Positions 1 through 11,859 of a DNA stretch of 64,000 nucleotides are shown piece by piece (position 1 is the stretch's first letter; every line of letters begins with the position of its first letter). A model generated the notes under the pieces. The model was given only the letters and a program-made list of their open reading frames with translations. It ran no database searches and was not told where the DNA came from. Source of the stretch: Petaurus breviceps papuanus (lineage: Eukaryota; Chordata; Mammalia; Diprotodontia; Petauridae); the NCBI GenBank assembly GCA_028583685.1, contig JAMXIF010000015.1, positions 62,873,445 to 62,937,444 of the forward strand, in the 5' to 3' direction. The position numbers and the translations under genes were made by a program.

Positions 1-9
1 GAGCTTAAC

Positions 10-205
10 AGATAGCTCATTTGATCCCCTTAACAATCTTCTGAGGTTAATACTATTATTACTCCATTTTATAGTTGAGAAAACTAAGTCAAGGAGAGGT
101 TATTTGACTTGCTCAAGGTCACACAGATAGTAAGTGTCTGAATCAGGATTTGAATTCAGTTCTTTCTAACTCCAGCCCCATCATTCTAACTAATGTGCCA
201 CTTAA
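10..205 (-). repeat. MIR SINE, reverse orientation
   Basis: Read on the minus strand this follows the MIR body. On the plus strand one sees 'ctccattttatag', 'gagaaaacta', 'gacttgctcaaggtcacaca' and 'tttgaattcag', the reverse of the MIR core and B-box side. It is an old, diverged copy without visible target duplications. Confidence 0.8.
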
Positions 206-1200
206 CTGGAAAATGAAACTAATCTAGACAAATTTTACAATCCCTTCTGACTCTAAAATCCCATGATCCTTAGGCTCTTTGAAATATTCCTATTAAAGGA
301 AAGGCCCTGGAAATCACAGAAGTTGATAAGACCGTAACCTGAAGTGTACAATGCCTTTCCAAGGACCCTAGGATTAAAAGAGCTCTTATTCTATGTGTTT
401 TTTCAACAGCTGAATGCCCTGCTAATATGAGGATGGGGGCAAAGGAGGCAAGAGAAAATCTCCTCCCATTCCTTCCTCTTTATATGCTTCACATCCTGTT
501 AAAATTGTCTATTTTATTAATTTCTCTATTAAGGATTAGAAACCTTGGTAATAACTAATCTCAGAGGCAGCATATTATACAGGTAGTGAGATGAGATAAA
601 TGCTTTAAGTCAGAAAAGTAAATAGGTACCCAAGGGATCCAGACAATACAAGAGTCTTTACAGTGAACTCCAAGAGACCTGAATATAAGAACCCTCTCTA
701 CCCCATTCATTTTCTCTATTCAGGTTTCCAGGCAACCAAAAGCCTCTGCACATAGATCTGCATTAGGGGAATGATTCAGAGGCTCAAACAAGCTGTGAAT
801 TATGTGCAAATTGATCTCCAAAATTTGAGTATTCAAACAGTTTAGACACCTAAATGCTGGCTCTCTCTTCCGTAATTAGTGTCAGTTTAAAATAAAGACT
901 GCTCAAAGACTGAAGTGAATGTAAAAGATAATGGAATCCTTAATTTGACCCTTTGAATTTAAAAATATTCATACCAATTTAATATCAATTTATATGCTCA
1001 ACCTATTGTCAACTGAGCTCTTCCTATTCTCCTAGCTTTTACAATGCAACCAACATCTCAACTCCTATTTTTTGAAAGCGTACTGATGAATCATGTGCTC
1101 ATGGGATCATAAGTGATAAATATTGACATTAGTCACCCAAGAGGCTAAGGAAATTCTATAGTTAAAATTGACTATTTTTTAAGCTGAAAAATTAAAGTCA
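206..1200. other. Stretch without recognised genes or repeats
   Basis: No repeat family and no plausible exon was recognised here. The sequence is AT-rich and has no open frame of note. Confidence 0.5.
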
Positions 1201-1202
1201 TG

Positions 1203-1252
1203 CTATGGATGGATGGAAGGAAAGATTTGGGTGGATGGATAGATAGATGGAT
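1203..1252. repeat. Degenerate (GGAT)n / (GATA)n simple repeat
   Basis: Imperfect 'ggatggatgg' and 'gatagataga' units are visible. Confidence 0.8.
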
Positions 1253-1257
1253 ATGCC

Positions 1258-1680
1258 AAAGGACAGCAACATAGTAGAAAGAGTTCTGGGCATAGAATCA
1301 ACAAAAACCTCAGTTCATACACTGCCTCCATCACTTATTAGTAGCATGACCTTGGACATATCACTTGAACTTTCTGAGACTCAGTTCTCTTGCCTATAAA
1401 AATGGGAATAATGGAATTTATATGATCTAGCTCATCATTTTTTATAAGAAAATTGCTTTATAATACCTAAAGCCTTTACATGAACAATTATGACATATAG
1501 ACACATAGATAAAGAGAGATTCAAAGTATAATGGAAAGTCAAGAGACTCAGGTTCTGATGCCATTTTGTCACTAATTAGACACATGTCTTTGGAAAATTC
1601 TTCCTACCTCCCTCAGTCTTTCTTTCATGCATACAATTGAAAGTTGGAATAAATGTACTCTAATGATTAGTTTACCTGTA
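1258..1680 (+). repeat. Two MIR/THER-type SINEs in tandem order
   Basis: The first copy (about 1258-1495) shows the MIR order: 'agtagaaagagttctgggca' head, 'cacttattagtagcatgacc' core and 'cctataaaaatgggaataat' tail. The second copy (about 1525-1680) repeats it with 'gtataatggaaagtcaagag' and 'cctccctcagtctttc'. Both are diverged and lack clear target duplications. Confidence 0.7.
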
Positions 1681-2189
1681 ACATATTATAATCCCATCTC
1701 TTATATAGGGTAAAACACAAGCATCAAAGATATGCACATAACTTTAGCCAATAATTTCCTTGTAGGTAATCAGTACTGATTTTTAATGACTTGATAGAAG
1801 CTTATATGGGGTGTCTTCATGGGTCCTAGTGAAACTTTTCCTGCTCATAAAACAATTTTTCGTTTGTTTAGTGGTGGGCTAAAATGTTATTTTTTAAAAG
1901 GAAAAAAGGCATTAAATTAGAGATAAATTTCAAAATGCAGATGCCATTGGGAAAGGGAACCCTGACAAATTCCTAGTGAAGTATTTCAATTACTTCAATC
2001 ATGTCTTTTTCCAATGACACATTTTCAAAAAAGGAATAGAGAAGGCAAGGCCCTTATGCACCTAAAGTAGATGCTTTAAAGGTGGTGGAAGGAAAGATTA
2101 TGGACAAAAACTGTTGATACTGATGACAAATTTTTCTTCACTGTTTTGACTTGGCCTGAATTTGAAGGTCTTGTTCTTTTATTTCTCAC
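1681..2189. other. Stretch without recognised features
   Basis: No repeat or exon recognised. Confidence 0.4.
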
Positions 2190-2575
2190 AGTACAGTGTA
2201 ATGGATAGAGTTAACTTCCTTGAAGGGAAGAAGTCCAAAGTTCAAGACCTATCTCTGACACATACTAACTGTGACCCTGAATAAATCATTTAACATCTCA
2301 GTTCTCTAGGAAACTCAGATGATAATAAATTACATGAAAAATACCAGTCTGCATTGCTAGGGGAAGTTTTCACTGGAATCAGAAAGACATGAGTTCAAAT
2401 CCCACTTCAGATACTTACTAATTATGTCATCCTGTGCAAGTTACTTTGCCAATTTGTGAAAAAGTTTACTCATTTTTAAAATGAGATTAATAATGGGACT
2501 GATGGCAATAGGCAATAATAAGATGGTTCTATATGTAAAGCATTTTACAAAAATTAAAACACTCTACAAATTTTA
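2190..2575 (+). repeat. Two MIR/THER-type SINEs
   Basis: Copy one (about 2190-2340) has 'gtaatggatagagtt', 'cacatactaactgtgaccct' and 'catctcagttctct'. Copy two (about 2345-2575) has 'gagttcaaatcccacttcag', 'cttactaattatgtcatcct' and ends in a small (TA)n run at 2579-2591. Confidence 0.7.
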
Positions 2576-2589
2576 GCTATATATATATA

Positions 2590-2720
2590 TAGCTAAACCA
2601 CAGACAGATAATGTGCTGGACCCTGGGGATACAAAATCAAAATGACAGTCTCTGCCCTCAAAGAACTTATATTCCACTTGGGGAGACACAAGAGGTAAGT
2701 AAACATACATAGTAATCCAA
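2590..2720 (-). repeat. L2 LINE 3' end, reverse orientation
   Basis: The plus strand reads 'gtgctggaccctggggatac', 'agtctctgccctcaaagaac' and 'ttatattccacttgggga', the reverse complement of the L2 3' end. Confidence 0.75.
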
Positions 2721-2827
2721 TGGAAAGAAATGGGGGACCAAGCAAAGACTTCTCAGAGCTTGAGGTGAAATGAGAGTACATTTCATGTGTGGAGAATGGA
2801 TGGAGCAAGGAGGTGAGAACTATCCAA

Positions 2828-3000
2828 AACTGTATCATCTTCCTTCAAGACTTTGTGAGCACATCTTCACTGAAGGTATTCAAGCAAATGCTAGATAGTC
2901 TTCTGTCAAAGAAACTTTGAGAGATTCTTGCATTTGGAGAGGAGAATTTAGTTCTTTCAAGCTCTAAATTCATGTGACTCCCTTTTCCTAGGATTAGTTC
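2828..3000 (+). repeat. L3/CR1 LINE 3' relic
   Basis: The pattern 'cttcactgaaggtattcaag', 'caaatgctagatagtcttct' and 'gattcttgcatttggag' follows the conserved L3/CR1 3' end (ggtcttcaagcagaggctgg... in its consensus form). Confidence 0.6.
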
Positions 3001-3254
3001 ATTCTTGATTCATTGCTCTTTCCAATCCTATAATATTGCTTATTGATTTTGTTCCTGCTATTATGGATTAAATATTTTAAACTTTGTTAATAACTTTTAC
3101 TAACAAATGAAAGTGGGTAAGCTTCTTAGGTTATCTGATAGAAGTTGAATTCCCAAGATATTTTGAAGTATTATTCCTCATCTCCTAGGAGTTCACCTAA
3201 CTCCTTCTGTTTCTTTCAACAAATGGTTGTTTTGCAGACCTAATACTCAACAAC

Positions 3255-3361
3255 TATTGTGAAGGGCTTTTTTTTCTTTCCTCTTGTTTTTTTTTCTTCC
3301 CTTTCTCTTTTCTTTTTTCTTCTTTCCTTATCTTCCTCCCTTCCTTCTGTTTCTTTCTTTC

Positions 3362-3417
<56 letters not shown>

Positions 3418-3530
3418 CCTATCTTTCTTTCTGTCTTTCTTTCCTCTCTTCTTTCCTCCCTCCTATATACCTTCCTTCCTCCCCTTTCCTCTTTTCCTTC
3501 TTTCCTTCTTTTCTTTCCTCCCTTTCCTAG
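3255..3530. repeat. Pyrimidine-rich tract with (TATC)n microsatellite
   Basis: Runs of ttcc and tttc surround about 13 perfect tatc units at 3363-3416. The open frames seen here encode only Ser, Phe, Leu and Ile-Tyr-Leu-Ser runs and are products of the repeat. Confidence 0.95.
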
Positions 3531-4284
3531 ATTTATTGACATGCAATTGTGTGGTGCCAAGGACAACCAAAAACTGACAACGCAGTATGCCTAGACCAGT
3601 CATAATTTACGATCCGTTGGTAGATCTAAGAATCTCCATCTGCATATCAATGAGATTCTATTCCGTTTATAAGTTATAAGAGGTAGAGACTATAAAAAGA
3701 TATTCCTAGGAGAAAAGTAAGCATTATTTCATTCAGAAAAAAAAACTAAATTAAGGCAATCAACAAAACAGAAAACTTGTTAGAGCTCATTTTCATATAA
3801 ATATTAAATTACACAATATCAATTTTTATCTAGTGTGCAACAAACCAAGCACAGCACGTAGGGATTAGTTCACATTGACTTGAAGGCACCAACTCCCTTT
3901 ATGAACAATCTTTTGGGAAGGGAGGTCATGCTGTTTTCTGGCACTGTAAAGAGACTGCCAGGAAGCCTGCTCAGCAACTTACATTCTAAGTAGGAACTAT
4001 TCATATTACCTACACACCAAAATTTTTGCAGAGGCATGTTGGAGCATACACTCATTTCCAATACTGCCAAATAATCTTTCTATACGATCTTATTCAAGAC
4101 TTTGCTCATCATAGTGACTTTTAATTTTATTCTTGTTAGATATTTGAATGCTGATCATGACTTATCAGGGTGTTAAATCTTTTTGCCCTTTACCTGAAGA
4201 ACAAAGGAGTCTCTGTTAATGGAACCCAGACTTACATCATATTCATAGAACTATATTAATACTATTTTAAAATGGGGAAAAGAG
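3531..4284. other. Stretch without recognised features
   Basis: No repeat family or exon recognised. A 66-codon minus-strand frame at 3870-4070 has no familiar features. Confidence 0.4.
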
Positions 4285-4480
4285 CATATACTTTTTAAAT
4301 ATTTTGTTTTCCCCAATTTCCCCCTGATTACATGCACAAATAATTTTAATATTCTTTTTATTTCAAATTTGAGTTCTGAATTCTTTCCCCTCCTCCCTCT
4401 ACCCCTCCCCATTGATAAGGCAAACAATTTTACATCGGTTATACATGTGTAGTCATGCGAAACACATTTATACATAAGAG
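4285..4480 (-). mobile_element. L1 3' UTR fragment
   Basis: On the minus strand the order is 'acatgtataac' style sequence, a purine-rich G/A tract (seen as 'tcccctcctccctctacccc' on plus) and 'aaatttgaaat', ending with an A-rich tail. The same order is seen in the L1 3' ends at 8505-8640 and 37570-37700. The copy is heavily 5'-truncated. Confidence 0.7.
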
Positions 4481-4529
4481 CATTTACTTTTAGTAAATAT
4501 CTTGAATGTTTAAAATAGCAACAAAAACC

Positions 4530-4695
4530 TGAACATAGATCTAGAGATGAGAAGAACCTCAGAAGCTCTCCAGTTCAACCTTCTCATTTTTGATGGAAGA
4601 AAATGAACCTAGAGAGGTTAAGAACCTTGCCCACAGTCACATGAATCAGGGTCCTTAGGCTACAAAGTTAGTCCTCTTTCTTCTATTATACCATG
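4530..4695 (-). repeat. MIR/THER-type SINE with L3-like tail, reverse
   Basis: The plus strand reads 'gatctagagatgagaag', 'agaggttaagaaccttgccc' and 'acagtcacatgaatcagg'. The tail (4530-4575) resembles the 'tctagagctggaaggga' tail common in marsupial MIR-like SINEs. Confidence 0.65.
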
Positions 4696-5440
4696 CCCCC
4701 CCCCCAATTCCATTTTGAGCTTTGGGGGAAAAGAAAAGGAAGAAAATAAATAGGTCAAGACTACAGAATGCTATTCATTGTGACCCACAGCAGTTAGTGA
4801 ATATCTGTGAATCTCACTAGAGCATGACACACAATAACGTAATCTCTACTAATTAAATGCTTTCTGAATGATTAGTTCCCTGTAAAGTAAAAATTTAGTT
4901 TCATAACAGGCAAGAGAAAAAAATCTTACAACAGTTCTAAGATGTGTTATCATAGGATATCATAAACCCTGGAGGAATAAAAAGAGCCTGGATTTATGTC
5001 TCATGCTTTGTAATGCCCAAAGGCTGTGATTATCTAATACTAACGAAACCACACCCTATATCATATATTGCTGCTGCAGACTTGTGAAAGATTTAAGCTC
5101 TGAAAAAATGGCTCTGGTTATGAACAGGAAAAAATGAAAACTGGTTAGTGTGATTTTTGATGACCATAAGAAACAGGGTGGAATGAGACATGTGATTTGA
5201 ATTACTATCAGGAATAACTGATTTCCTTGTTTAAGAAAAATGGAATCTGGTGGCAAAATGGGAAATATGGACCTAATCAATAGAAAATTTAATGTGGACA
5301 TGTTGATTTTTAATTTACCACTATTCCTCTTCACAAAAAGGAGACACTAAATCCATAACATCTCTGCCCAGTTAAAATGGAAAAAAAGAAATAAAAATAG
5401 TATAAATGTGCAGTCTTCACAGAGATCATTTTCCCCCAGT
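4696..5440. other. Stretch without recognised features
   Basis: Apart from a short C run at 4696-4706 nothing was recognised. Confidence 0.4.
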
Positions 5441-5708
5441 CTATTAATAATAGCTAACATTTATATAGCACTTAATATGTCCCAGACACTACACAATAGG
5501 CTAAAACTTATAATTATTATCTCATTTAATCCTGACAATAATACTGGGAGACAATAACCATTTTCTAGATAAGGAAATCATGGAAAACAGAAATTAAGTG
5601 ACTTGCCTTGGTTCACACAGCTATTAAATGTCTGAGGCCAGAACTGAACTCAGGACTTCCCAATAGCAGGTACAGCATTCTATCCAATATGTTACCTAGC
5701 TGCTTTAA
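5441..5708 (-). repeat. MIR/THER-type SINE, nearly full length, reverse
   Basis: The plus strand runs from the tail ('tttatatagcacttaatatg', 'ctcatttaatcctgacaata') through 'aagtgacttgccttggttca' to the head 'ttacctagctgctt', which gives the marsupial head 'aagcagctaggtaa' on the minus strand. Confidence 0.75.
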
Positions 5709-6598
5709 AACAGAACCAGTTAGATAAGGGAGGATTAATAGCATTGGAAGGATAGAGCATCCCTCAAGAGACAAAGATATGAAAGTAGAATGGAAAAGAG
5801 TTGACTGGTGTGGGGGCAAAGCCAAGATGGTGGAGCAAAAGCAGGTACTTGCTTGATCTCATGTACCAACCACCTCCAATACCCATAGAAAATGACTCTA
5901 AACAAATTTTAGAGTTACAAAAGTCACAAAATGACAAAGTGAAACAAATCTCCCACTGCAGGCATCCAGGTAGGCCAACAGGGAGGGTCTATTGCACTGG
6001 GCTGGGAGCAGAATGCAATCCCAGGTGAGCCATGCAGGCACAGACCAACAGCACAGACATGCCAGAGCAGACCTCAGGGGATTGAATGACTGACAGTTGT
6101 GGTTGTTTCCAGAGTCATCAACCCATAAACACCAAAGAGAAAGTAAATGGTGAGTGGGAAAACTCTGCTGGATCTGTCTGAGAGAAGAGTACTATCCAGC
6201 CCCTGCCCCTGGGGCAGTGGAAATGGTGGTGGCTGCAGATGCTGCTGTGCTGACTGCTTCTGGAGCTCCAGGCCCACAGATGGTAAGGGGACCAAACAGC
6301 AGATGTGAGGGAAAATGCAGGAATATCTTTTCTGGAGCTGAGGCAGGATTCTCTTGTTTTGCCCTACTTAGATCTGGCTCACAGGCTTAGGTGGCAGTTC
6401 TCGGGTGAGGAGTGCTGGCATGGCAGAGCTTGTACTGCCTATGGAGAGAGAAAGCTCCTCATACTTCTGAGACAGGTGCATAGAAGTTCTGACAACAGCT
6501 GCACAAAAGCCCAGAAATTTAGGACACAGCACTCTTCACTTTGGAAGCAGAGTTCTACCATGACAAAGAGGTCCAAAGTCAAGTAAATTGCTGGCAGG

Positions 6599-7610
6599 AT
6601 GAGCAAACAGAGGAAGAGAAATCAGACTATAGAATCATTCTTTGGTGACAAAGATGATCAAAATATATAACCAGAAGACAATGAAGTCAAAATTTCTGCA
6701 TCAAAAGACATACTGCTCTCAGGACATGGAGGAACTCAAGAAGGATTTTGAAAATGAAATAAGAAAAGTAGAGGAAAATTTGTAAGAGAAATGAAAGTGA
6801 TAAAAGAAAATCATAAAAAATGAGTTAACAACTTTCTAAAAGAGACCCCCCAAAATACTGAAGAAATTAACACCTTAAAATTAGACTAACTCAAATGGCA
6901 AAAGAGATTCAAAAAGCCAATGAAGAGAAGAATGCCTTAAAAAGCAGAATTGGTCAGATGGAAAAGGAAGTACAAAAGCTCCCTGAAGAAAATAGTTCCT
7001 TCAAAATTAAATTTGGACAAATGGAAGCTAATGATTTTATGGAAAATCAAGATATTATAAGGCAGATACAAAAGAATGAAAAAATAGAAGGCAATGTGAA
7101 ATATCTTATTCATTGGAAAAACATCTGACCTAGAAAACAGAATCAGGAGAGATAATTTAAAAATTATTGTACTACCTGAAAGCCATGATCAAAAAAGATC
7201 ATAGACATCATCTTTCAAGAAATTATTAAGGGATAATTGCCCTGATACCAGAAGCTAAAATAGAAATAGAAAGAATTCACTGATCACCTCTTAGAAAAGA
7301 TCGCAAAAAGAAAACTCCTAGGAAAATTATATCCAAATTCCAGAGTTTCAGGTCAAGAAGAAAATATTAGAAGCAGTCAGGAAGAAACAATTTCAGTATT
7401 GTGGAAAGGAATATGATATTCCAGAGGTCAAAGGAGCTAGGATTAAAACCAAGAGTCACCTATCCAGCAAAGCTGACTATAATATTTCAGGGAGAAATAT
7501 GAACACTCAATGAAATAGAGGACTTCCAAGCATCCTTGATGGAAATACCAGAGCTGAACAGAAAATTTGACTTTCAAATACAAGAAGCAAGGGAAGCATG
7601 AAAAAGTAAA
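6599..7610 (+). pseudogene. L1-type ORF1 (RNA-binding protein), decayed
   Basis: ORF1 proteins of L1 form trimers that coat the element's RNA. This copy begins MSKQRKRNQTIESFFGDK at 6599 and soon meets a stop (after DDQNI). The coiled-coil part is legible at 6895-7128 (heptads such as 'KNALKSRIGQMEKEVQKL'). The core that follows has the signature 'RIRRDNLKIIVLPESHDQ' (after 7133), although several frameshifts lie between. The end, near 7610, reads '...QEAREA' style sequence followed by a stop. The N-terminal 'NQTIESFFG' (6620-6646) is discussed in the findings. The gene cannot make a full protein. Confidence 0.7.
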
Positions 7611-7723
7611 CAGGAAAGAGAAATCATAAGGAACTTATTAAAGTTGAATTGTTTATTTTCCTACATGGAAAGGCAATATTTGTAACTCATGAGACTTTTC
7701 TCTTTATTAGGATAGTTGAAGAA

Positions 7724-7890
7724 AAAAAAAATATATATATATATAGAGAGAGAGAGACAGAGACAGAGAGAGAGAGAGGCAGACAGAGACAGTAAGAGAA
7801 AGAGAGAGGTGTATATATAGACATGTATGTATAGATGGTATGTGTGTTTGTATGTATGTATGTGTATATGTATACATAAACATACAGAGT
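7724..7890. repeat. Compound simple repeat (AT)n-(GA)n-(GTAT)n
   Basis: About 20 bases of at, then some 70 bases of ga-rich units, then 'gtatgtatgt' units, within the L1 derivative downstream of ORF1. Confidence 0.9.
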
Positions 7891-7930
7891 GAGTTGAATA
7901 TGAAAGGATGATATCTAAAAAATAAAATTA

Positions 7931-8095
7931 TGGGGCTGCTAGGTGGCATAGTGAATAGAGCACCAGCCCTGGAGTCAAGAGGACCTGAGTCCAATTCCAG
8001 CCTCAGACACTTGACACACTTACTAGCTGTGTGACTTTTTGAGCAAGTCACTTAACCCCACTTTCCCTCCAAGAAGCAAAAAAAAATTAAAATAA
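7931..8095 (+). mobile_element. tRNA-derived SINE (SINE1-type), + strand
   Basis: The head 'ggctgctaggtggcatagtg' carries the A-box region; 'gagtccaattccag' is the B box; the end reads 'aagtcacttaaccccac' followed by 'caaaaaaaaatt'. It is inserted within the L1 derivative and so is younger than it. Confidence 0.85.
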
Positions 8096-8880
8096 ATAAA
8101 AAGGTGAGAGAGGAATATCTTGGGAGATGGAGAAAGGGAAAGATAGAATAGGGTAAATTATCTGATATAAAAGATGAAAAAAAACATTGTAATGGATGGG
8201 AAGAGCAGGGAGGTGAAAGGGAGTAAGTCAACCTTTTTCTCCTTGGACTTGGCTTCAAGAGTGAATAATATACACATCCAACTATGTATCATACTCTACA
8301 TGAAAATAGGGGGGAGGGGGATAAGAGGATTAGATGATAGAAGGGAGGGAAGATTAGGGGAGAGGGTTGTGAGAAGCAAACACTTTTGAAAAAGAACAGG
8401 GTCAAAGGAGAAAATAGAATAAATGCGGGAGTCAGGATAGGATGAAGAGAAATATAGTTAATCTTTCACCATATGACTACTAGGGAAATGTTTTGCATAA
8501 CTACACATGCATAATCTATATTGAATTATTCCTCTTCCCAGTGAGGATGGGTGAGGAAGAAAGAAGGGAGAGAATCTGGAACTCAAAGTTTTAAAAACGA
8601 ATGTTAAAAAAATGTTTTTTACATGCAACTGTGAAAGAACATAATCATACAGTGGGGTCTAGAAATCCATCTTGCTCTACAAAAATGTAAGGGGAAAGGG
8701 GGGATGGAAGTTTATAAGAGACTGCAGACTGGAGGAACGGGTATTCAATATGCTTACCACCTTGGTGTGGGGGTAGGGGAAAGATGAGGAGAAAAATTGT
8801 AACTCAAAATCTTGTGGAAATGAATGTTGAAAACTAAGATAAGTAAATAAATTATGGGAGGAAAAAGAGTTGACTAGTGA

Positions 8881-9484
8881 AACAAATGTAGAAATCTATT
8901 ATAGAGTCATCAAAGAGAAATGGAATCTTAAGGTGAAGACTAAGATTGACTAGTAGGGGGAGGGTGGTTCAAAGTGTATCAGGAAATACCACAGAAGGAA
9001 GTAAAAAGACACCATTTAATGTCAGTTTAACTTCAAAGATACCTTTTCATATTAACAATTTGCAAAGTTGCTCTCTTCTCAGTTACAGTTCACCTGTTAC
9101 TAGTATTGATACCACTATGCAACTAAAGAAGTATTGTTGGCAGAAACTGAAGGCAGGTCCTTCATGATCACCAATATGCTTATTAATTGTGAACTTACCA
9201 AATTAATTAATTAAATTTTCTAACATTACTTCTTAAACAGCAAGAGAGAAATTTCAGTCATAATCCCTACATAAATGACAATTCTGAGGATGATGGGATA
9301 GGAGAAAAGGAATATGCTAGAGAGCATACTCTGGATTCAAAGGTGAACATTGATCTGGTTGAGATAGGCATCATTAATTAAAATACCAAAACAAAGTTAG
9401 GTATTGGATTAGTCTTCATGGCAATCATTGAGAATACCAAATCAAATTAAAACTACACAGAGTATATAATAACACTTAATTTTA
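8881..9484. other. Stretch without recognised features
   Basis: No repeat or exon recognised. The 73-codon plus frame at 8946-9167 shows nothing familiar. Confidence 0.4.
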
Positions 9485-9499
9485 GGTGCATTTCTTTTC

Positions 9500-9656
9500 T
9501 TTTCTTTTTTTGGAGGGGGGAAGGAAAGGTAGTTGGGGTTAAGTGACTTGCCCAAGGTCACACAGCTGGTGTGTCAAGTGTCTGGGGCGGGATTTGGATT
9601 TAGGTTCTCCTGACTTCAGGGTAGGTGCTCTATTCACTGAGCCACCTAGTTACCCC
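9500..9656 (-). mobile_element. tRNA-derived SINE, reverse, TSD-flanked
   Basis: The reverse order is tail 'ctttttttgga', 'aagtgacttgcccaaggtca', B-box region, and head 'gagccacctagttacccc'. Imperfect target duplications 'aggtgcatttctt' (9485) and 'aggtgtatttctt' (9657) flank it. Confidence 0.85.
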
Positions 9657-9694
9657 AGGTGTATTTCTTCAACAGGAATCATTAATGTATAAGT

Positions 9695-9811
9695 GAAACC
9701 CATGATAGAATGGAAACTGACTGAGGGCAAGGGATGTTCCATTACCACCTTTTTTTTTTCCTTTTGGGTATCAGTTGTGGTTAAGTAACTTGCCCAAGGT
9801 TACATGGCTAG

Positions 9812-9850
<39 letters not shown>

Positions 9851-9998
9851 TGTTAAGTGTCTGAGTCTGGAACTGAACTCAGGTCCTCCAACTCCAGGCT
9901 TGAGCTCTCACTCACTGCACCACCTAGCTGCCCTACCACCTGCTTCTTATTCCTAGTACTTTGTACATAATAGGAACATAATAAATGTTTGTTGAATG
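9695..9998 (+). mobile_element. L2 3' end split by a reverse SINE
   Basis: The L2 end is split. The left part (9695-9748) reads 'actgagggcaagggatgttc'; the right part (9938-9998) reads 'tagtactttgtacataatag' and 'ataaatgtttgttgaatg'. Between them (about 9750-9937) sits a minus-strand tRNA-SINE ending 'caccacctagctgccct'. That SINE carries an internal (TG)n run at 9815-9849. Confidence 0.8.
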
Positions 9999-10639
9999 TG
10001 TTAGTAAACTTTAGGAATTTGACTTTTCTTTTAGAAATAACATAATATTTAAAACTTTCGGGTGAGGGGAGAAATCAAATTCAGTTAAAGCATCTATGTT
10101 TAAGGTAGCTGCAGGTTTTGAAAATATGTTAAGAGCAAGTTCCCCAAAATATCAACCATATATCCCTGGACCACCAGAATTTCAAGTACAGACTATAAGA
10201 GAATAATTTTCTAATTATTGATGTAAGAAGCAAGGGTTTGTTTTGTTTTTGTTTTTCATAAGCAAAAATGGCTCAGGCTCAGTCAACACTGAAAAACACT
10301 CTAACTAAGACACATCACTGTAAGAGCCCTGCTATAAAAGGTCCACTGCTGCCAGCTCTCCACAAACATGGGCTTTGAAAAAAATGGAGGACCAAAGATT
10401 AAAAAGAAATGTCAGAAGCATCTGTGATATTGTTACCTTCACAGGATAGTTGGAACCCTGCCATATGTGGTGTCTCTACTAAGATTTTATCGACATCTTA
10501 TTTCCTTTTGTAAATTAAAAAAAAAAATGTCCCAGTATCACTTACCCTCAGACACTCCACCATAAGAGTCATACCTTATAATAACTAATATTTTAAAAAG
10601 TAAAAAGAACCAGTAAAAAAGAATAATATATTAAAATAT
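9999..10639. other. Stretch without recognised features
   Basis: Nothing recognised. 'gctataaaaggtcc' at 10332 looks like a TATA box, but no transcript or exon can be read next to it, so it is not called. Confidence 0.4.
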
Positions 10640-11000
10640 CCTGACAATATATGGGATATGAACTTTGGATCATACCCATGATACAAATGAGTAGAGTGTT
10701 TTCTCATATTCTCTCTGGAACCATGAGAGTTCTTTGTAATTTTACAAAAATCTGTTTTGATTGTTTTGCAATTGTTCTTTCCATTTACATTGTTATAGTC
10801 ACTACACCTATGATTTCTTGATATTGCTGAATTCTCTATGTTAGATCATCTACATTTTTCCATGCTACTCTGTATTTGTCATAATTGTTTTTTCTTAGAA
10901 TATTGTACTGATGTGCCTTTTAGTTTCTCCAGCTAATGTGCAGTTTATGTTTGGTACTTCTCTTTCATTTTTATTTGCACAGGCTTAAAAAAGATAATGG
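10640..11000 (-). mobile_element. Old L1 ORF2 end, reverse, diverged
   Basis: Read in reverse it follows the end of marsupial L1 ORF2 where the '(a)gcagaaccaggagaac' segment lies; the plus strand keeps 'tttccatttacattgttata' and 'tttccatgctactctg'. The copy is strongly diverged and 5'-truncated. Confidence 0.5.
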
Positions 11001-11584
11001 AAGTAAAAGAATTTACAAACATAAATACTTTGTAAATGCTTATTATTATCATTATTAGTCTCTCTAGTCACCAGGTATCCAGTCTAGCAATGTTTTCATT
11101 CTTTGAGCCCTCTACTTCAATTCTGCTGAACTCAAGCAAATTTTATAGAGCAATTCAGGGATGTACCAGTAAATGTTCAATAATTGGGGATAATGTATGC
11201 ACAGACACACATTTAAGTTGAATCTGCAGTATTAATACCTTCTTAAGTCTAGACAATCAGCAAAACAATGACTCAAACTCCTCTTTGTAGTATATATTTC
11301 TGAAGTATAAATATTCACACTGAAAATTTAACATAGTGTTCTTACAAGTCATATAGAACTTGCTCTAGCATAGTCTTGTATATAATTATCTATTTAAATA
11401 GGAATTGGTTCTAAATGTCGGGAGGTGGGGAGATAGGGCTTTTTATCCCTCTAGTCTCCGTAATTGCCCTATCAAACCCACTGTATCATCTAGTTGAAAG
11501 ATAACTTAAGCCTGATCATTAATATGAGAATGGCTATTTATGTTTTATGAAGTGTTTCCTTCTCAATAAGTCTTTAAATCATGT
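11001..11584. other. Stretch without recognised features
   Basis: No repeat or exon recognised with confidence. Confidence 0.4.
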
Positions 11585-11859
11585 AAAACAAATATTATTG
11601 GGGCGGCCAGGTGGCACAGTGAGTAAGAGCGCCAGCCCCAGGGTCAGGAGACCTGGGATTGGTTCCATGCTCAGATACTTAACACCCACACAAAATAACT
11701 GGCCATGTAACCTTGAGAAAGTTACTTAACTCCAATTTCTTAGGGGCAGCCAGGTGGCACAGTGAGTAAGAGTGCTGGCCCCTGCGTTGGGAAACCTGAG
11801 ATTGGTTCCAGCTTCAGATACTCGACACCCACACAAAAATAACTGGCCGTGTAACCTTG

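Larger units (their letters stand above)
5792..8880 (+). mobile_element. ORF1-only L1 derivative (HAL1-like), TSD-flanked
   Basis: Target duplications bound the element: 'gaaaagagttgactggtg' ending at 5810 and 'gaaaaagagttgactagtg' at 8861-8879. The body (about 5811-8860, 3.05 kb) starts with an L1-type 5' end ('ggcaaagccaagatggtgga'), has a 5' UTR to 6598 and a decayed ORF1 from 6599 to about 7610. It then has the purine-rich spacer that precedes ORF2 in full L1s, and passes straight into L1 3' UTR sequence at about 8505. Endonuclease and reverse transcriptase are absent. The tail is 'aagtaaataaatt'. A tRNA-SINE (7931-8090) has inserted in the spacer. A very similar plan is seen at 37312-40374, so this looks like a propagating non-autonomous family and not a private deletion. 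Confidence 0.75.

Noticed and set aside
7724-7890. Direct repeats resembling an array with spacers
   Set aside because: Simple dinucleotide and tetranucleotide repeats; no CRISPR is expected in an animal nuclear genome.
10332-10345. 'gctataaaaggtcc' as a core promoter
   Set aside because: A single TATA-like match in AT-rich DNA with no exon, CpG island or transcript evidence next to it.
11600-11742. tRNA genes, suggested by A- and B-box-like sequences
   Set aside because: These are SINE heads; no cloverleaf with an acceptor stem can be drawn and the copies end in SINE bodies and A tails.
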